Numbered from the stretch's first letter, positions 1 through 9,360 are shown. The stretch: DNA of 64,000 nt from Pseudoalteromonas peptidolytica (GCF_012641745.1 NZ_WEHZ01000011.1:1-64000), one strand, 5' to 3'. Notes: generated by a model not told the origin, from the letters alone. Made by a program: numbers and translations.

Positions 1-229
1 GATACCTTTCGGTATCGAATTGACTGTGCTGAATAAACTATGTTTATTCTGTTGGTCACTCAGTTCAATTGAGACTCTAAATTTGTTTGCGTCATCTAGC
101 GAACTAGACTCTGCTGTTAGAACTCAACCTGTACGAGTGCCCACACAGATGATTGCTTCATATTGTTAAAGAACATTTCCGGTTACCCGGTGCGATGACT
201 TATCATCGCTGCGCCGTTAGCGCTGAGGG
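1..229 (-). other. rRNA operon leader (partial; 16S beyond left edge)
   Basis: Read on the minus strand, this is the transcribed leader between an rRNA-type promoter and the 16S gene, which would lie left of base 1. It contains a boxA-like antitermination element and the block GTGTGGGCACTCG that is common around rRNA genes in Vibrio and Pseudoalteromonas. Bases 1-16 form a small perfect hairpin (GATACC/GGTATC). The same block can also occur in rRNA spacers; the adjacent strong promoter favours a leader. No mature rRNA sequence is inside the window. Confidence 0.75.
163..175 (-). promoter_or_regulatory. boxA-like antitermination element of rRNA leader
   Basis: The minus strand reads TGTTCTTTAACAA, very close to the rrn boxA consensus TGCTCTTTAACA that loads the NusB/NusE antitermination complex. 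It lies about 55 nt downstream of the predicted transcription start. Confidence 0.7.
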
Positions 230-235
230 TTGTGC

Positions 236-263
236 ATTCTAAGCATTTCCCATTTGTTGTCAA
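236..263 (-). promoter_or_regulatory. rRNA operon P1-type promoter
   Basis: On the minus strand a perfect -35 TTGACA (263-258), a 16-bp spacer and a -10 TAGAAT (241-236) precede the leader. AT-rich sequence upstream (264-300) fits an UP element. Transcription would start near 229 and run leftward out of the window. Confidence 0.75.
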
Positions 264-472
264 CACTTAATTTTGATTTTCTTTCGAAACATTCAAACTC
301 AAGTTTTATTTGACTCCCGACTCGTTGGCTCGTTGCTTTTCAGCGCTGTTCCCCGTGTCGGTGGATGCGCATTATAGGGAGATCCGATTTAAGTGCAACC
401 CTTTTTTTGAAGAAAATTGCAAAAAAACCGCCAACCGAACAAAAAGAAACCAAGCAGCTCAAAACACATACA
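264..472. other. intergenic spacer without a recognisable gene
   Basis: This lies between the rrn promoter and the porin terminator. The part next to the promoter is AT-rich. Short open frames here have no recognisable product or ribosome-binding site and are judged spurious. Confidence 0.5.
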
Positions 473-499
473 AAAACACCCGCTATAAGCGGGTGTTTT
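473..499 (-). terminator. Rho-independent terminator of the porin gene
   Basis: An inverted repeat AAAACACCCGC/GCGGGTGTTTT lies about 30 nt after the porin stop codon and is followed by a T tract on the minus strand. Confidence 0.85.
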
Positions 500-529
500 G
501 CTCTTTTAATCTTAGATAGCGCCTATAGA

Positions 530-1459
530 TTAAAACTTATATTCAATACCTAGACCTAAATAATCTTTTTCGACCTGGTTATCTGCATCATATGTAGAAT
601 AGAAACCATACACCTTCGCATTTTTGGCAAGTTTGTAATCGACACCAACAGAGACTCCATCAACTTTGTCACCCGCGTCAAAATCAATAACTTGATACTG
701 AGCCTTCAATGTCGCACTACCTAACTTATATGCTGCATTTAATAAATAGCCATCCGCTTCTGCGCTACCATCCACTTTTTCTTGAGTCTGGTACATTGCA
801 CCAAGTTTAAAGTCAGCTAGTTTCCCTTGCACACTAAAACGAATCGTGTCATAGCCGTTAACTTCACTGTCAGCTGCAATCGCTGCATAGACAGTTGACT
901 CTTTTAAACCCGCGTCACCATAAGTAACCGCTGTAGAGAAGCCGTTTTCACCTTCTTCATTATCTTCAGCAATAAAACTACCTAAAACTCTAATGCCATT
1001 AAAGCTTGGTGATTTATATGAGATTGAATCGCCTAAACGATTCTCACCTTTGAACAGTACCTTAATATCACCTTCAAGGTCATTGAATTGATCTAACTTG
1101 CCTTGTGATTGTTTTAATGCGGTGTCGTTACGACCAATCACTACTTCACCAAAGTTACCTTTCAAACCAACATACTGGTTACGTGCTGTAATATTGTCTT
1201 TGTCACCTTTGGAGTCGGCGTCAGACACATCCACTTGAAATTCAAGCTTGTAAATAACTTCTAAATCTGAGTTTAATTTCTCAGAACCTTTGAAACCAAA
1301 GCGAGAGGCGTTACTTTTGATTTCAGTAACAGAGCCGGCACCATCATCTGAAGATTGCACCGATACGTTCGCTTTACCATAAACATCTACTTCAGCATTT
1401 GCTTGAAGGGTGATTGCACTTAATAATGATAGCGCCAAAGCAGTCTTAGTTAGTTTCAT
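530..1459 (-). CDS. general outer-membrane porin (OmpU/OmpC-like)
   Basis: 309-residue predicted trimeric porin for passive diffusion of small solutes through the outer membrane. Seen: a signal peptide (MKLTKTALALSLLSAITLQANA, cleavage before EVDVYG), the typical porin start VDVYGKANVSV, alternating beta-strand pattern throughout, and a C-terminal phenylalanine (IEYKF), the outer-membrane assembly signal. I place the start at 1459 because GAGGAAATAC precedes this ATG and the signal peptide begins there; the frame is open upstream but adds an implausible Cys-rich extension. Monocistronic, with its own terminator. It resembles Vibrio OmpU by general features; the exact ortholog is not assigned. 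Confidence 0.85.
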   Translation of the reverse strand: MKLTKTALALSLLSAITLQANAEVDVYGKANVSVQSSDDGAGSVTEIKSNASRFGFKGSEKLNSDLEVIYKLEFQVDVSDADSKGDKDNITARNQYVGLKGNFGEVVIGRNDTALKQSQGKLDQFNDLEGDIKVLFKGENRLGDSISYKSPSFNGIRVLGSFIAEDNEEGENGFSTAVTYGDAGLKESTVYAAIAADSEVNGYDTIRFSVQGKLADFKLGAMYQTQEKVDGSAEADGYLLNAAYKLGSATLKAQYQVIDFDAGDKVDGVSVGVDYKLAKNAKVYGFYSTYDADNQVEKDYLGLGIEYKF

Positions 1460-1607
1460 GTGTATTTCCTCAATATCGCAACACGTATTTTTAAAACATG
1501 CGCAGTGTGACATTGCTAAATGACAAAAATATTACACATAAAATATTTCTGAAAATAAAGTGACACTCAAAATTAAGAAATACGTCACAAAATATTCATT
1601 ATAGGAA

Positions 1608-2453
1608 CTACTGCACCACTCCTAACAAATTTACTATCGTTTCAATCTGTTCTAACTGATCATTATCTTTGTGATACGCTACATATATCTCCCTTGAATT
1701 ACTCTCGACGTCATTAATTTGGAATAATTTTTCGGCCTCAATAGCCTCCAGCGCTAGCGCTTCCGGAACAAAGGCTGATCCGCCACATTGTAAGATCAAA
1801 TCCAGCGCGATCCGTCCTGTACTTGTTCTGAAATATGGAGGTGTCGCACCTGTAAATTGCTTTGCATGCCATAATGAAAAAGCAGTACCCCAATCGACAT
1901 AAACATATTGGTTGTCAAAGAAGTCTTCCTTGGTGGCAGTATCAAAGGTGCTCACAGGAATAATTGCCAAGTCACTGATCGGCCTGACCTCCAGCTCATC
2001 TACTTTAGGTGGATCGAATAGAACCGCAAGATCTAATGTTCTTTCTAATAGCAATCTTGTACTTTCTTGCTGCGTTTTGACTTCTGCTACTAGAGATACG
2101 CCTGGCATAGCAGAAACGATATGATTGATACCAAACTGTAAAAAAGCATCCCAAATATTCGCTGTGCCGCTTAGAGACAATTGTTTGTGCATATTATTTG
2201 CGAGCGCAACATCGACTTTTGCTCTTTGCATGCCCGTCAGTATCATTTTTGCGTGAGGTAGCAGTCTTTCACCGGGTGCTGTCAATTGAATATTGTTACG
2301 CTGGCGAATGAACAAGTTTACCCCTAGGCTCTGTTCTAATTGACGGATCCTAAAACTTACAGCTGATTGTGTAATGTATAAATTTTCAGCTGCCCTGCCA
2401 AAATGGCGGGTCTTCACAACTTCAACAAAAGTTTTTAATAGATCTATGTCCAT
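1608..2453 (-). CDS. hdfR: LysR-type regulator, HdfR-like
   Basis: 281 residues. The N-terminal winged HTH (about residues 2-60; TRHFGRAAENLYITQSAVSFRI) closely matches E. coli HdfR, and the LysR effector-binding domain follows (about 90-280). In E. coli HdfR represses flhDC and affects glutamate synthase genes. The assignment is strengthened by the divergent neighbour maoP (yifE), the same arrangement as in E. coli. A good SD (GGAAG) precedes the ATG. The regulatory target in a bacterium with polar sodium flagella may differ, so the role is inferred only as transcription factor. Confidence 0.8.
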   Translation of the reverse strand: MDIDLLKTFVEVVKTRHFGRAAENLYITQSAVSFRIRQLEQSLGVNLFIRQRNNIQLTAPGERLLPHAKMILTGMQRAKVDVALANNMHKQLSLSGTANIWDAFLQFGINHIVSAMPGVSLVAEVKTQQESTRLLLERTLDLAVLFDPPKVDELEVRPISDLAIIPVSTFDTATKEDFFDNQYVYVDWGTAFSLWHAKQFTGATPPYFRTSTGRIALDLILQCGGSAFVPEALALEAIEAEKLFQINDVESNSREIYVAYHKDNDQLEQIETIVNLLGVVQ

Positions 2454-2540
2454 TTTTCTTCCTGACGATAAAAATTACTCGTTTAAAAAATTTGAGAACT
2501 TGGTCCATACTCCAGCCAGATAACCTTAGAGGACTCAGTT

Positions 2541-2912
2541 ATGGATCATAATTTAGCGACTTTGAAAAATGCCTTTGCAAGCAACAGAGCCTTTTATGAT
2601 GATGCCAATTTCCCTAGAGGATTTGGACGCAGTGGCCACTTTACCCTTCAAGAAGCCGAGATTCTTGAACGCTGTGGAGCCACACTAAGAAGCTTATACA
2701 GCAAAGCAGCAGAACCTCAAAATAGTTTCCAGTCACAATTCGTTCAAGTGATGGATGGCTTAATCCCGCCGACTAATGCCGTTGAAAAAGCTTGGACCAA
2801 ATACCTCAAGCATACAACCTGCAAAACAAAGTTTCATACTCTATTTGGTCGCTCAAAAGTACAAAATGATAGCAGCGTGGTAATCCCAGCGGATATTGAC
2901 GACGAACTATAA
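2541..2912 (+). CDS. maoP: MaoP (YifE/DUF413) Ori-macrodomain protein
   Basis: 123 residues with the hallmark DUF413 pattern FPRGFGRSGHFT and LERCG near the N-terminus and KAWTKYL toward the middle. In E. coli MaoP acts with the cis site maoS, located beside the gene, to constrain DNA of the Ori macrodomain. SD GAGGA lies 7 nt before the ATG. It is divergent from hdfR with an 87-bp gap. A short perfect hairpin (ATAGTGT/ACACTAT, 2924-2941) lies after the stop but lacks a T tract. Function in this species is by homology. Confidence 0.85.
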   Translation: MDHNLATLKNAFASNRAFYDDANFPRGFGRSGHFTLQEAEILERCGATLRSLYSKAAEPQNSFQSQFVQVMDGLIPPTNAVEKAWTKYLKHTTCKTKFHTLFGRSKVQNDSSVVIPADIDDEL

Positions 2913-3103
2913 CAACATGAATGTTAATAGTGTGCCGACACTATCATTGGCAGTTGTTGACAATATTTTAGTTCACAACTGTCAGTGTTTTCCTTCTTCA
3001 ATCATCATGACAGTAGATTTATACGCTGTTATCCCGTTCAATTATTGATCCTCTCATTGCATTTCCTTTCAGTTAGGTTAAGAATTAATAAAACAGGAAA
3101 TAA

Positions 3104-4351
3104 TTGGCGAAGGTTGTGTTACGGAAAATCCTAATTATTGAAGACACCCCTACCATTGCGAAAGTGCAAAAGCACATTGCAACTTCTGCTGGGTATCAGG
3201 TAGATATTGCAGAGTCTCTTGCTGAAGCTCAGGCGTTGTTATCACAGCATACTTACTTCTGTGCTGTTGTTGATTTTGTACTGCCAGATGCGCCCCATGG
3301 AGAAGCTATCCCATGCACTGTTAGCGCAGATATTCCAACTATTGTTATGACGGGTAATATAGAAAGCCAGACTCGCTCTATTGTCGAACAGTACCCGATT
3401 ATCGATTACATCATAAAAGAAAATAAACAGGCTTATCACTACTTACGGCGACAGTTGGAGCGCTTGCCAAGGAATGAAAATGTAAAAGTTCTCGTTGTCG
3501 ATGACTCAATGGCATCTCGGAACTATGTATCGGCACTTCTAATTAGACATAAATATCAGGTTCTAGAAGCATGTGATGGGCTTGAAGCGCTAGCGGTATT
3601 AAAAGAGAACCCAGAAATTTCTGTGATCATTACAGACAACGAGATGCCAAATATGCGTGGAGAAGAGCTTTGTATCGAAATACGACGACTCTACTCAGAT
3701 GACGATAAAGCAATCATCGGTATTTCAGGAGTAGAAAATGCCAACCTGTCCACACGCTTTTTGAAAAATGGAGCTAATGACTATTTAAGAAAGCCATTTA
3801 ATGCTGAAGAGTTTTATTGCCGCCTTAGTCAAAACGTCGATATGCTCGAACATATCCAAACAATCAGGCGACAAGCTAATACTGACTACCTCACCGGACT
3901 GCCTAACCGCCGCTACTTTTTCGACACAGTAAAAAAGAGTTTAAAAGCACGATTTGGCAAAAAGCAGCATGGACTAATAGCCATGATTGACATTGACCAC
4001 TTTAAACAAGTGAATGATAAGTATGGTCATGACGGTGGCGACGCTGTACTGGAATCTATTGGCAAGGTGTTCGCTACACACTTTGCGAGTGATCTCGTTG
4101 CGCGATTAGGCGGAGAGGAGTTCGCTATCTATTTTAAAGATACAAAACCAGAAGGTTGCGTGGAAAAGCTCGAACAATTTAGAAAATATTTGGAAAGTAA
4201 CAGTAGCAAGCTGACAACTCAGAAAATTGCCTTTACTGTCTCAATGGGACTCGCTTCACAAGTGACAACCAATATAGAAAGCTTGATAAAAGATGCCGAT
4301 GAGCAACTTTATCAAGCTAAAGATACCGGTAGAAACCGCTTAGTTTACTAA
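3104..4351 (+). CDS. diguanylate cyclase with two receiver domains
   Basis: 415 residues from a TTG start preceded by AGGAAA. Receiver 1 (about 8-120) has acidic E13-D14, phospho-acceptor D57 (VVDFVLP), Thr in VMTG and Lys in IIKEN. Receiver 2 (about 127-245) has VVDDS, ITDNEMP, GISG and RKPF. The GGDEF domain follows (about 265-415) with an intact active-site GGEEF near residue 337, so c-di-GMP synthesis from GTP is expected. The inhibitory site position that usually reads RxxD reads FASD here, so product inhibition may be lost. No kinase gene is adjacent. Its 3' end overlaps rarD by 12 bp, tail to tail. Confidence 0.9.
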   Translation: MAKVVLRKILIIEDTPTIAKVQKHIATSAGYQVDIAESLAEAQALLSQHTYFCAVVDFVLPDAPHGEAIPCTVSADIPTIVMTGNIESQTRSIVEQYPIIDYIIKENKQAYHYLRRQLERLPRNENVKVLVVDDSMASRNYVSALLIRHKYQVLEACDGLEALAVLKENPEISVIITDNEMPNMRGEELCIEIRRLYSDDDKAIIGISGVENANLSTRFLKNGANDYLRKPFNAEEFYCRLSQNVDMLEHIQTIRRQANTDYLTGLPNRRYFFDTVKKSLKARFGKKQHGLIAMIDIDHFKQVNDKYGHDGGDAVLESIGKVFATHFASDLVARLGGEEFAIYFKDTKPEGCVEKLEQFRKYLESNSSKLTTQKIAFTVSMGLASQVTTNIESLIKDADEQLYQAKDTGRNRLVY

Positions 4352-5230
4352 GCGCTTTCTCCTATCACGGTAAGAGTCGAGACTAAACATCACCAATGCA
4401 CTCCAAATAAAAGCAAAGGTAACGGCTCGTTCAGCGTCAAACGGTTCTCCGTAAAATAGTACAGCCAACATAAACATTAAACTCGGCCCGATATATTGAA
4501 AAAAACCTAACGTTGAGTATGGAATGCGCTTGGCGGCACCTGTGAAACACAGTAATGGCAAAGTAGTTACAACCCCTGCGCTAACAAGGAGTATATTAGT
4601 ATACCAATCATTGTTCATAAGGTTACTAGTAGCACTAGGTTCCGCCCACCACCAGTACACCAATGCTATTGGCGTTAAAATAAGCGCTTCAACCAATAGA
4701 CCCGGTAGTGACTCTACCGCTAACGTTTTTCGAAGCAAGCCATAAATCGCAAATGAGCCAGCCAAAGAAAAGGCAATGATAGGAAAAGAGCCAAAACTAA
4801 TAAGCTGTAGCAATACGCCAAATATTGCAAGCATCACAGCAAACTTCTGTCCTGCTCTTAGCTTTTCAGAAAGAAATAACATGCCCAGCAACACATTGAG
4901 TAGCGGGTTGATATAATACCCAAGGCTTGCATCTAACATATAGTCGTTTTGCACAGACCAAATAAACAGCCCCCAGTTAAACCCGAGTAATAAAGCAGTT
5001 AATGTCAACATCGCCAACAGCTTGGGATTGACTAAAATCGCTTTTATCTTTGGCCACTGTTGTCTAGCCAGCACAATAATAAAGATAAACAGCACCGACC
5101 ATATTACGCGATGAATTAATATTTCAATCGCATCAACATGAGTCAATTGCTTAAAATAGATGGGGGCTAATCCCCACATCAAAAAGGCAAGTACAGCGAG
5201 TAAATGTCCTTTTTTCTGTTCTTCAATCAC
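4340..5230 (-). CDS. rarD: RarD, EamA-family inner-membrane transporter
   Basis: 296 residues with about ten hydrophobic segments and the RarD signature GLAPIYFKQL, HRVIWS, GFNWGLFIWSVQ and LGYYINPLLNVLLG. RarD proteins belong to the drug/metabolite transporter superfamily; mutants were linked to chloramphenicol sensitivity, but the natural substrate is not firmly known. Divergent from recQ across about 210 bp. Confidence 0.9.
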   Translation of the reverse strand: MIEEQKKGHLLAVLAFLMWGLAPIYFKQLTHVDAIEILIHRVIWSVLFIFIIVLARQQWPKIKAILVNPKLLAMLTLTALLLGFNWGLFIWSVQNDYMLDASLGYYINPLLNVLLGMLFLSEKLRAGQKFAVMLAIFGVLLQLISFGSFPIIAFSLAGSFAIYGLLRKTLAVESLPGLLVEALILTPIALVYWWWAEPSATSNLMNNDWYTNILLVSAGVVTTLPLLCFTGAAKRIPYSTLGFFQYIGPSLMFMLAVLFYGEPFDAERAVTFAFIWSALVMFSLDSYRDRRKRLVN

Positions 5231-5439
5231 AGCTTTAGACCTTGTTTAATCTTGGTAGGATCCACTTAAAGGTCAAACAGTATACTATGGTTTGTAGTTA
5301 ACAGCGATGAAAGTTGGATGAATATATACCAAGGCTTCCTCCAGTTTGTAGAGAGTTAAGTGTTTAAATCTTATTCACTCCCTCAATCCGAGCGTAAAAA
5401 GCAAAGACAAGGGTCAAAAAAAACTCTAAAATAGCGGCG

Positions 5440-7254
5440 ATGAATACCCTCGAGAACACGCCAGCTAACGACCCTCATACGGTACTGAAAGATATATTCG
5501 GTTACAGTACGTTTCGACATGGTCAACTTGATATCATTCAGTCTAGCTTAGCTGGTCAGGACACGCTTGTGTTGTTGCCAACAGGCGGTGGCAAGTCTTT
5601 ATGCTATCAAGTTCCTGCAGTATTACTGCCCGGCGTTACACTTGTTATTTCGCCCCTTATATCACTGATGCAAGACCAAGTTGCTCAATTAAAAGCACAA
5701 GGTATTGCCGCTGAATATATAAATAATAGTGTTGCATGGGAACAGCAGAGAGACATTTACGACAGGCTCTATAATGGAGACATAACGCTACTTTATGTTG
5801 CACCTGAAAAAGCCTTACAGCGAGAGTTTATTGACCGCATTGCTGGCTGCCACATCAGCTTATTCGCAATTGATGAAGCGCATTGTGTGTCTCACTGGGG
5901 GCATGACTTTAGACCTCATTACTTTCGCTTGAAAGAGTTACGGCAGTATTTTCCTAATGTTCCAATGATGGCATTAACGGCAACCGCTGATTTAGCAACG
6001 CGAAAAGACATCGTGCAGCAACTCGGGATGTATGAACCGTTTATTTATACTGGTAGCTTCGACAGACCGAATATCCGCTACACCATAGAAGAAAAATTTA
6101 AGCCACTATCACAACTGTTTCGGTACCTTAAAGAGCAAAAAGGCCAAAGCGGAATTATCTACTGTGGTAGTAGAAAACGTGTAGACGATATTGCCGAGCG
6201 ACTTATCGATGCGGGGTTTAACGCTGCAGGTTATCATGCTGGCTTGGATAATGACCAACGACAATTTGTGCAAAACCGCTTCGCACGAGACGACATTCAA
6301 ATTGTCGTAGCCACTGTTGCATTTGGAATGGGGATCAATAAGCCCAATGTTCGGTTTGTTGTACATTACGATATCCCAAAAAGTGTTGAGGCCTATTATC
6401 AAGAAACTGGTCGCGCCGGTCGAGATGGCCTTGCTGCTGAGGCGGTAATGTATTTCGATCCTGCTGACATTCCAAGAGTTAGGCGTTTTTTTGAAGATAT
6501 TCCAGATGAGCAGCGCCGCAAAGTGGAAGAGCAACGTTTTCAAGCAATGTCTAGCTTTGCAGAAGCCCAAACTTGCCGCCGGCAAATTTTACTCAATTAT
6601 TTTAGTGAGTATCAGCGCGAAGCTTGCGGCAACTGCGATATTTGTCTAAATCCTCCAAAGCAATTTGATGGTACTTTAGTTGCGCAACAAGCATTATCTT
6701 GTGTATACCGCGCAGAGCAACGCTTTGGCATTGGCTATATTGTCGATATTCTACGTGGGGCAAATACTGCCAGAATAAGAGAATATAACCACCATACACT
6801 GTCTACATACGGGATCGGAAAAGAACATAGTAATGAGTTTTGGCTCAGTATTTTGCGTCAACTTATCCATCATGGCTTATTAAATCAAGATATAACTCAA
6901 GGTGCGACTCTCAGACTTACCGAAGCCGCAAGAGCGGTGCTCAAAGGTGAATATGTTTTACAGCTGGCAGAGCCAAGACTCGTTGCTAAACACGTTTATC
7001 AAGACAAGCTTGCCCAGTTTAATTACGACAAAAAACTATTTGCTAAATTACGCGCATTGAGAAAACAATTAGCAGATGAAGATGACGTACCACCGTATGT
7101 TGTATTTAACGATAGAACACTCGCTGAAATGGCACAAAAAACACCTACAAACGATAGTGAGTTTTTGCAAGTGTCCGGGGTTGGTTTCACCAAATTAAGT
7201 AAATATGGTGCTCCATTTATGCAATTGATTAGAAACTACTTGGAAAGAGACTAA
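5440..7254 (+). CDS. recQ: ATP-dependent DNA helicase RecQ
   Basis: 604 residues, usual length. Motif 0 (FRHGQ), Walker A (PTGGGKSLC), DEAH box (IDEAHCVSHWGHDFRP), SAT-like TATAD and motif VI (QETGRAGRDG) build the SF2 helicase core (about 15-345). The RecQ zinc site follows (C at CRR, then CGNCDIC), then the winged-helix RQC (about 405-515) and the HRDC domain at the C-terminus (about 525-600). It acts in recombinational repair and processing of blocked forks. The next gene starts directly at its stop codon, so the two are probably cotranscribed. Confidence 0.97.
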   Translation: MNTLENTPANDPHTVLKDIFGYSTFRHGQLDIIQSSLAGQDTLVLLPTGGGKSLCYQVPAVLLPGVTLVISPLISLMQDQVAQLKAQGIAAEYINNSVAWEQQRDIYDRLYNGDITLLYVAPEKALQREFIDRIAGCHISLFAIDEAHCVSHWGHDFRPHYFRLKELRQYFPNVPMMALTATADLATRKDIVQQLGMYEPFIYTGSFDRPNIRYTIEEKFKPLSQLFRYLKEQKGQSGIIYCGSRKRVDDIAERLIDAGFNAAGYHAGLDNDQRQFVQNRFARDDIQIVVATVAFGMGINKPNVRFVVHYDIPKSVEAYYQETGRAGRDGLAAEAVMYFDPADIPRVRRFFEDIPDEQRRKVEEQRFQAMSSFAEAQTCRRQILLNYFSEYQREACGNCDICLNPPKQFDGTLVAQQALSCVYRAEQRFGIGYIVDILRGANTARIREYNHHTLSTYGIGKEHSNEFWLSILRQLIHHGLLNQDITQGATLRLTEAARAVLKGEYVLQLAEPRLVAKHVYQDKLAQFNYDKKLFAKLRALRKQLADEDDVPPYVVFNDRTLAEMAQKTPTNDSEFLQVSGVGFTKLSKYGAPFMQLIRNYLERD

Positions 7255-7542
7255 ATGACGACTCTGACTTTAGATCTGCAACACGAAGTGATCATCATTC
7301 ATCCAGAATTGTTACCTCAAGATGATGAGTTTGAATTATGGGGTCAAGTCTTCTTGCACCATGATGCCGTCGAGCTGATTGAGTTTTCGACAGGCGCAGA
7401 TAGACATCTGTGGCGCTTTACATTTAACGACAGCTATTTCAACTTAAATTTTGAACACTACAGCAACAGCGTTTGGATAGCACCAGATGGTGTTGACGCC
7501 CTAGATTTACTGCCCTCGCTACACAAAAACCTTTCTCGTTAA
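7255..7542 (+). CDS. small uncharacterised protein cotranscribed with recQ
   Basis: 95 residues; the ATG directly follows the recQ TAA, so translation is probably coupled. Acidic, soluble, alternating strands with conserved-looking LWGQVFL and WRFTFNDSYFNLNFEHYSNSVWI. No signal peptide or membrane segment. It resembles small recQ-linked proteins of Alteromonadales (possibly DUF3630), but I cannot assign a function. Confidence 0.7.
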   Translation: MTTLTLDLQHEVIIIHPELLPQDDEFELWGQVFLHHDAVELIEFSTGADRHLWRFTFNDSYFNLNFEHYSNSVWIAPDGVDALDLLPSLHKNLSR

Positions 7543-7551
7543 GTCCACATA

Positions 7552-7649
7552 AAGCCTTTAAGTCTATAAATATTATTACTTTTGTTGCAGATACAGAGCA
7601 AGTTGCAACAATATAATCCATACTAAAGGAAGATTCGACTTAAAGGCTT
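7552..7649 (+). promoter_or_regulatory. 13-bp inverted repeat enclosing a promoter-like site and covering an SD
   Basis: Left arm AAGCCTTTAAGTC (7552-7564) and right arm GACTTAAAGGCTT (7637-7649) are perfectly complementary. The right arm contains the AAAGG Shine-Dalgarno of the gene starting at 7654. A TATAAT hexamer sits between the arms (near 7611-7616), so a transcript starting there would lack the left arm. This suggests that read-through RNA from recQ folds and hides the SD while the internal transcript does not; the switch is inference. Confidence 0.55.
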
Positions 7650-7653
7650 CAAG

Positions 7654-9360
7654 ATGAAAGTAAATCGGTTATCGTACAGTTGTGTGCTACTCTTTTGCGG
7701 TACAAGCACCTTTGCTAACACAGAACAAGTGACAGCTGAACACTACACTGACAGCTGCAGTAACAACCGTGTTGAAGCTAAAAGTGATGAAAACTTATCT
7801 CGTCAGCTTGATGTTGAGCAGATATATCCAGAGCCTGCCAATGGTAAGAAAATCGCAGCGATTACATTAAAACAGCTGAATGTTTTTGATACTAGCAACC
7901 CAGAAGAAGATAACGCATTATTTCGATTTGCAAATAATTACCATATCCAAACCAAACCTGAAGTACTGAAAAGTGTGCTCTTATTTCAAGAAGGTGATAA
8001 ATACAACCCTAGGAAACTCAGCGAATCAGAGCGGCTACTTCGCAATCAGTCTTATTTATATGATGCACGGATCTTTGCCAGCGAAAACTGTGATGGTGAT
8101 ATCCTTGTTACTGTAGTCACTCGAGATCTATGGACTTTGCTACCCGACTTAAGCTTTAGTCGCAGTGGAGGGGAAAATACCTCAAGAGTAGGATTTCGAG
8201 AAAGTAACTTATTCGGCTGGGGTAAGCGACTTTCTTTTACTCAAATAACTGAAGTTGACCGCTCTGGGTATCAATTTGTTTATGATGACCCCAATATTTT
8301 AAATTCACGGTACCGAGGGAGAATTGAGTATTCCGATAACGACGATGGTGAGCGCCACTATATTGACGTGAGCTACCCATTTTTTGCTACGGATACGCCG
8401 TATAGTTATGGTTTTACTAGTTATTCCGATAAACGCGAGGAGCCTTTGTACTCTGAAGGGGAAACCATATCAGAATTTAGTCAATCCACAGAGGTAACCC
8501 AACTCTATTTTGGTCACTCAAAGCCATTGTCAGGGAACTGGACTCGTCGCTTAATAGCGGGTGCTCGCCATGAGCAACATACATTCGAGGAGATCGGCGA
8601 CACTACATTGCCTATCGCAAAAGATCGAACACTAACCTACCCATATATCCAAGCACAATGGTTTGAAGACTCTTATGTCAAAGTGCGTAACTTTGATTCG
8701 ATTTATAGGACAGAAGATCTCAATTTAGGCTGGAATATTAATGCACTTCTTGGTTACTCAACACAAGCTTGGAGTGATGATACTGAGCGACTAATATATT
8801 CGTTCTCTGCTAACACTGCACATTACACCTCAGATCATAGCCTATGGCGCTTTTATTTTGATATTGAAGGGAGTTGGGATAAAGAAGCAAAGAAATCTGA
8901 AAACCTCATCGCCACCACCACCTTTCAGTACTACTTTAACACCAGCATATATGAGTCTTGGTTTCTTAATGCAAGCTATACCTATGGTAAAAACCTTACC
9001 TTGGACAATCAAATTACATTAGGAGGGGAAACGGGCTTAAGGGGCTACCCAATAAAATACCAACAAGGTAGCCGCAGCATGCTGCTTAATATTGAAAAGC
9101 GTTACTACTGGGAATATGATTTATGGCGCCTATTTAAAGTAGGTGGTGCGGCGTTTTTTGATGTTGGCAGAGCTTATCATTCACACCTTGCGATAGAGGG
9201 GAATGAGTCAGTGTTAAAGAATGTTGGTATTGGACTGAGACTAGCACCAAGCCGAGCAAATTCAGACATCATGGTACATATAGACCTAGCAACGCCTATT
9301 AACGGACCAGATAATGTCGATAGTATCCAATGGCTACTAACCGTAAAAAATCGTTTTTAG
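7654..9360 (+). CDS. Omp85-superfamily outer-membrane protein (surface antigen D15-like)
   Basis: 568 residues. A signal peptide ends near FANTEQ. A short periplasmic part (about 55-160) resembles one or two POTRA-like modules (SVLLFQEGDKYNPRKLSESERLLRNQSYLYDA shape). The rest is a predicted 16-strand barrel, with GGETGLRGY near residue 455 matching the VRGF-type loop-6 motif of Omp85 proteins and a C-terminal phenylalanine (KNRF). This is too few POTRA domains for BamA and no TPS partner gene is adjacent, so the substrate is unknown. Expression may be controlled by the inverted repeat over its SD. Confidence 0.75.
   Translation: MKVNRLSYSCVLLFCGTSTFANTEQVTAEHYTDSCSNNRVEAKSDENLSRQLDVEQIYPEPANGKKIAAITLKQLNVFDTSNPEEDNALFRFANNYHIQTKPEVLKSVLLFQEGDKYNPRKLSESERLLRNQSYLYDARIFASENCDGDILVTVVTRDLWTLLPDLSFSRSGGENTSRVGFRESNLFGWGKRLSFTQITEVDRSGYQFVYDDPNILNSRYRGRIEYSDNDDGERHYIDVSYPFFATDTPYSYGFTSYSDKREEPLYSEGETISEFSQSTEVTQLYFGHSKPLSGNWTRRLIAGARHEQHTFEEIGDTTLPIAKDRTLTYPYIQAQWFEDSYVKVRNFDSIYRTEDLNLGWNINALLGYSTQAWSDDTERLIYSFSANTAHYTSDHSLWRFYFDIEGSWDKEAKKSENLIATTTFQYYFNTSIYESWFLNASYTYGKNLTLDNQITLGGETGLRGYPIKYQQGSRSMLLNIEKRYYWEYDLWRLFKVGGAAFFDVGRAYHSHLAIEGNESVLKNVGIGLRLAPSRANSDIMVHIDLATPINGPDNVDSIQWLLTVKNRF

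Noticed and set aside
310..553. Short open frames beside the rrn promoter
   Set aside because: No SD, no recognisable product, and they run over the porin terminator.
1460..1513. Extended N-terminus of the porin
   Set aside because: The added Cys-rich segment precedes a perfect signal peptide with its own SD.
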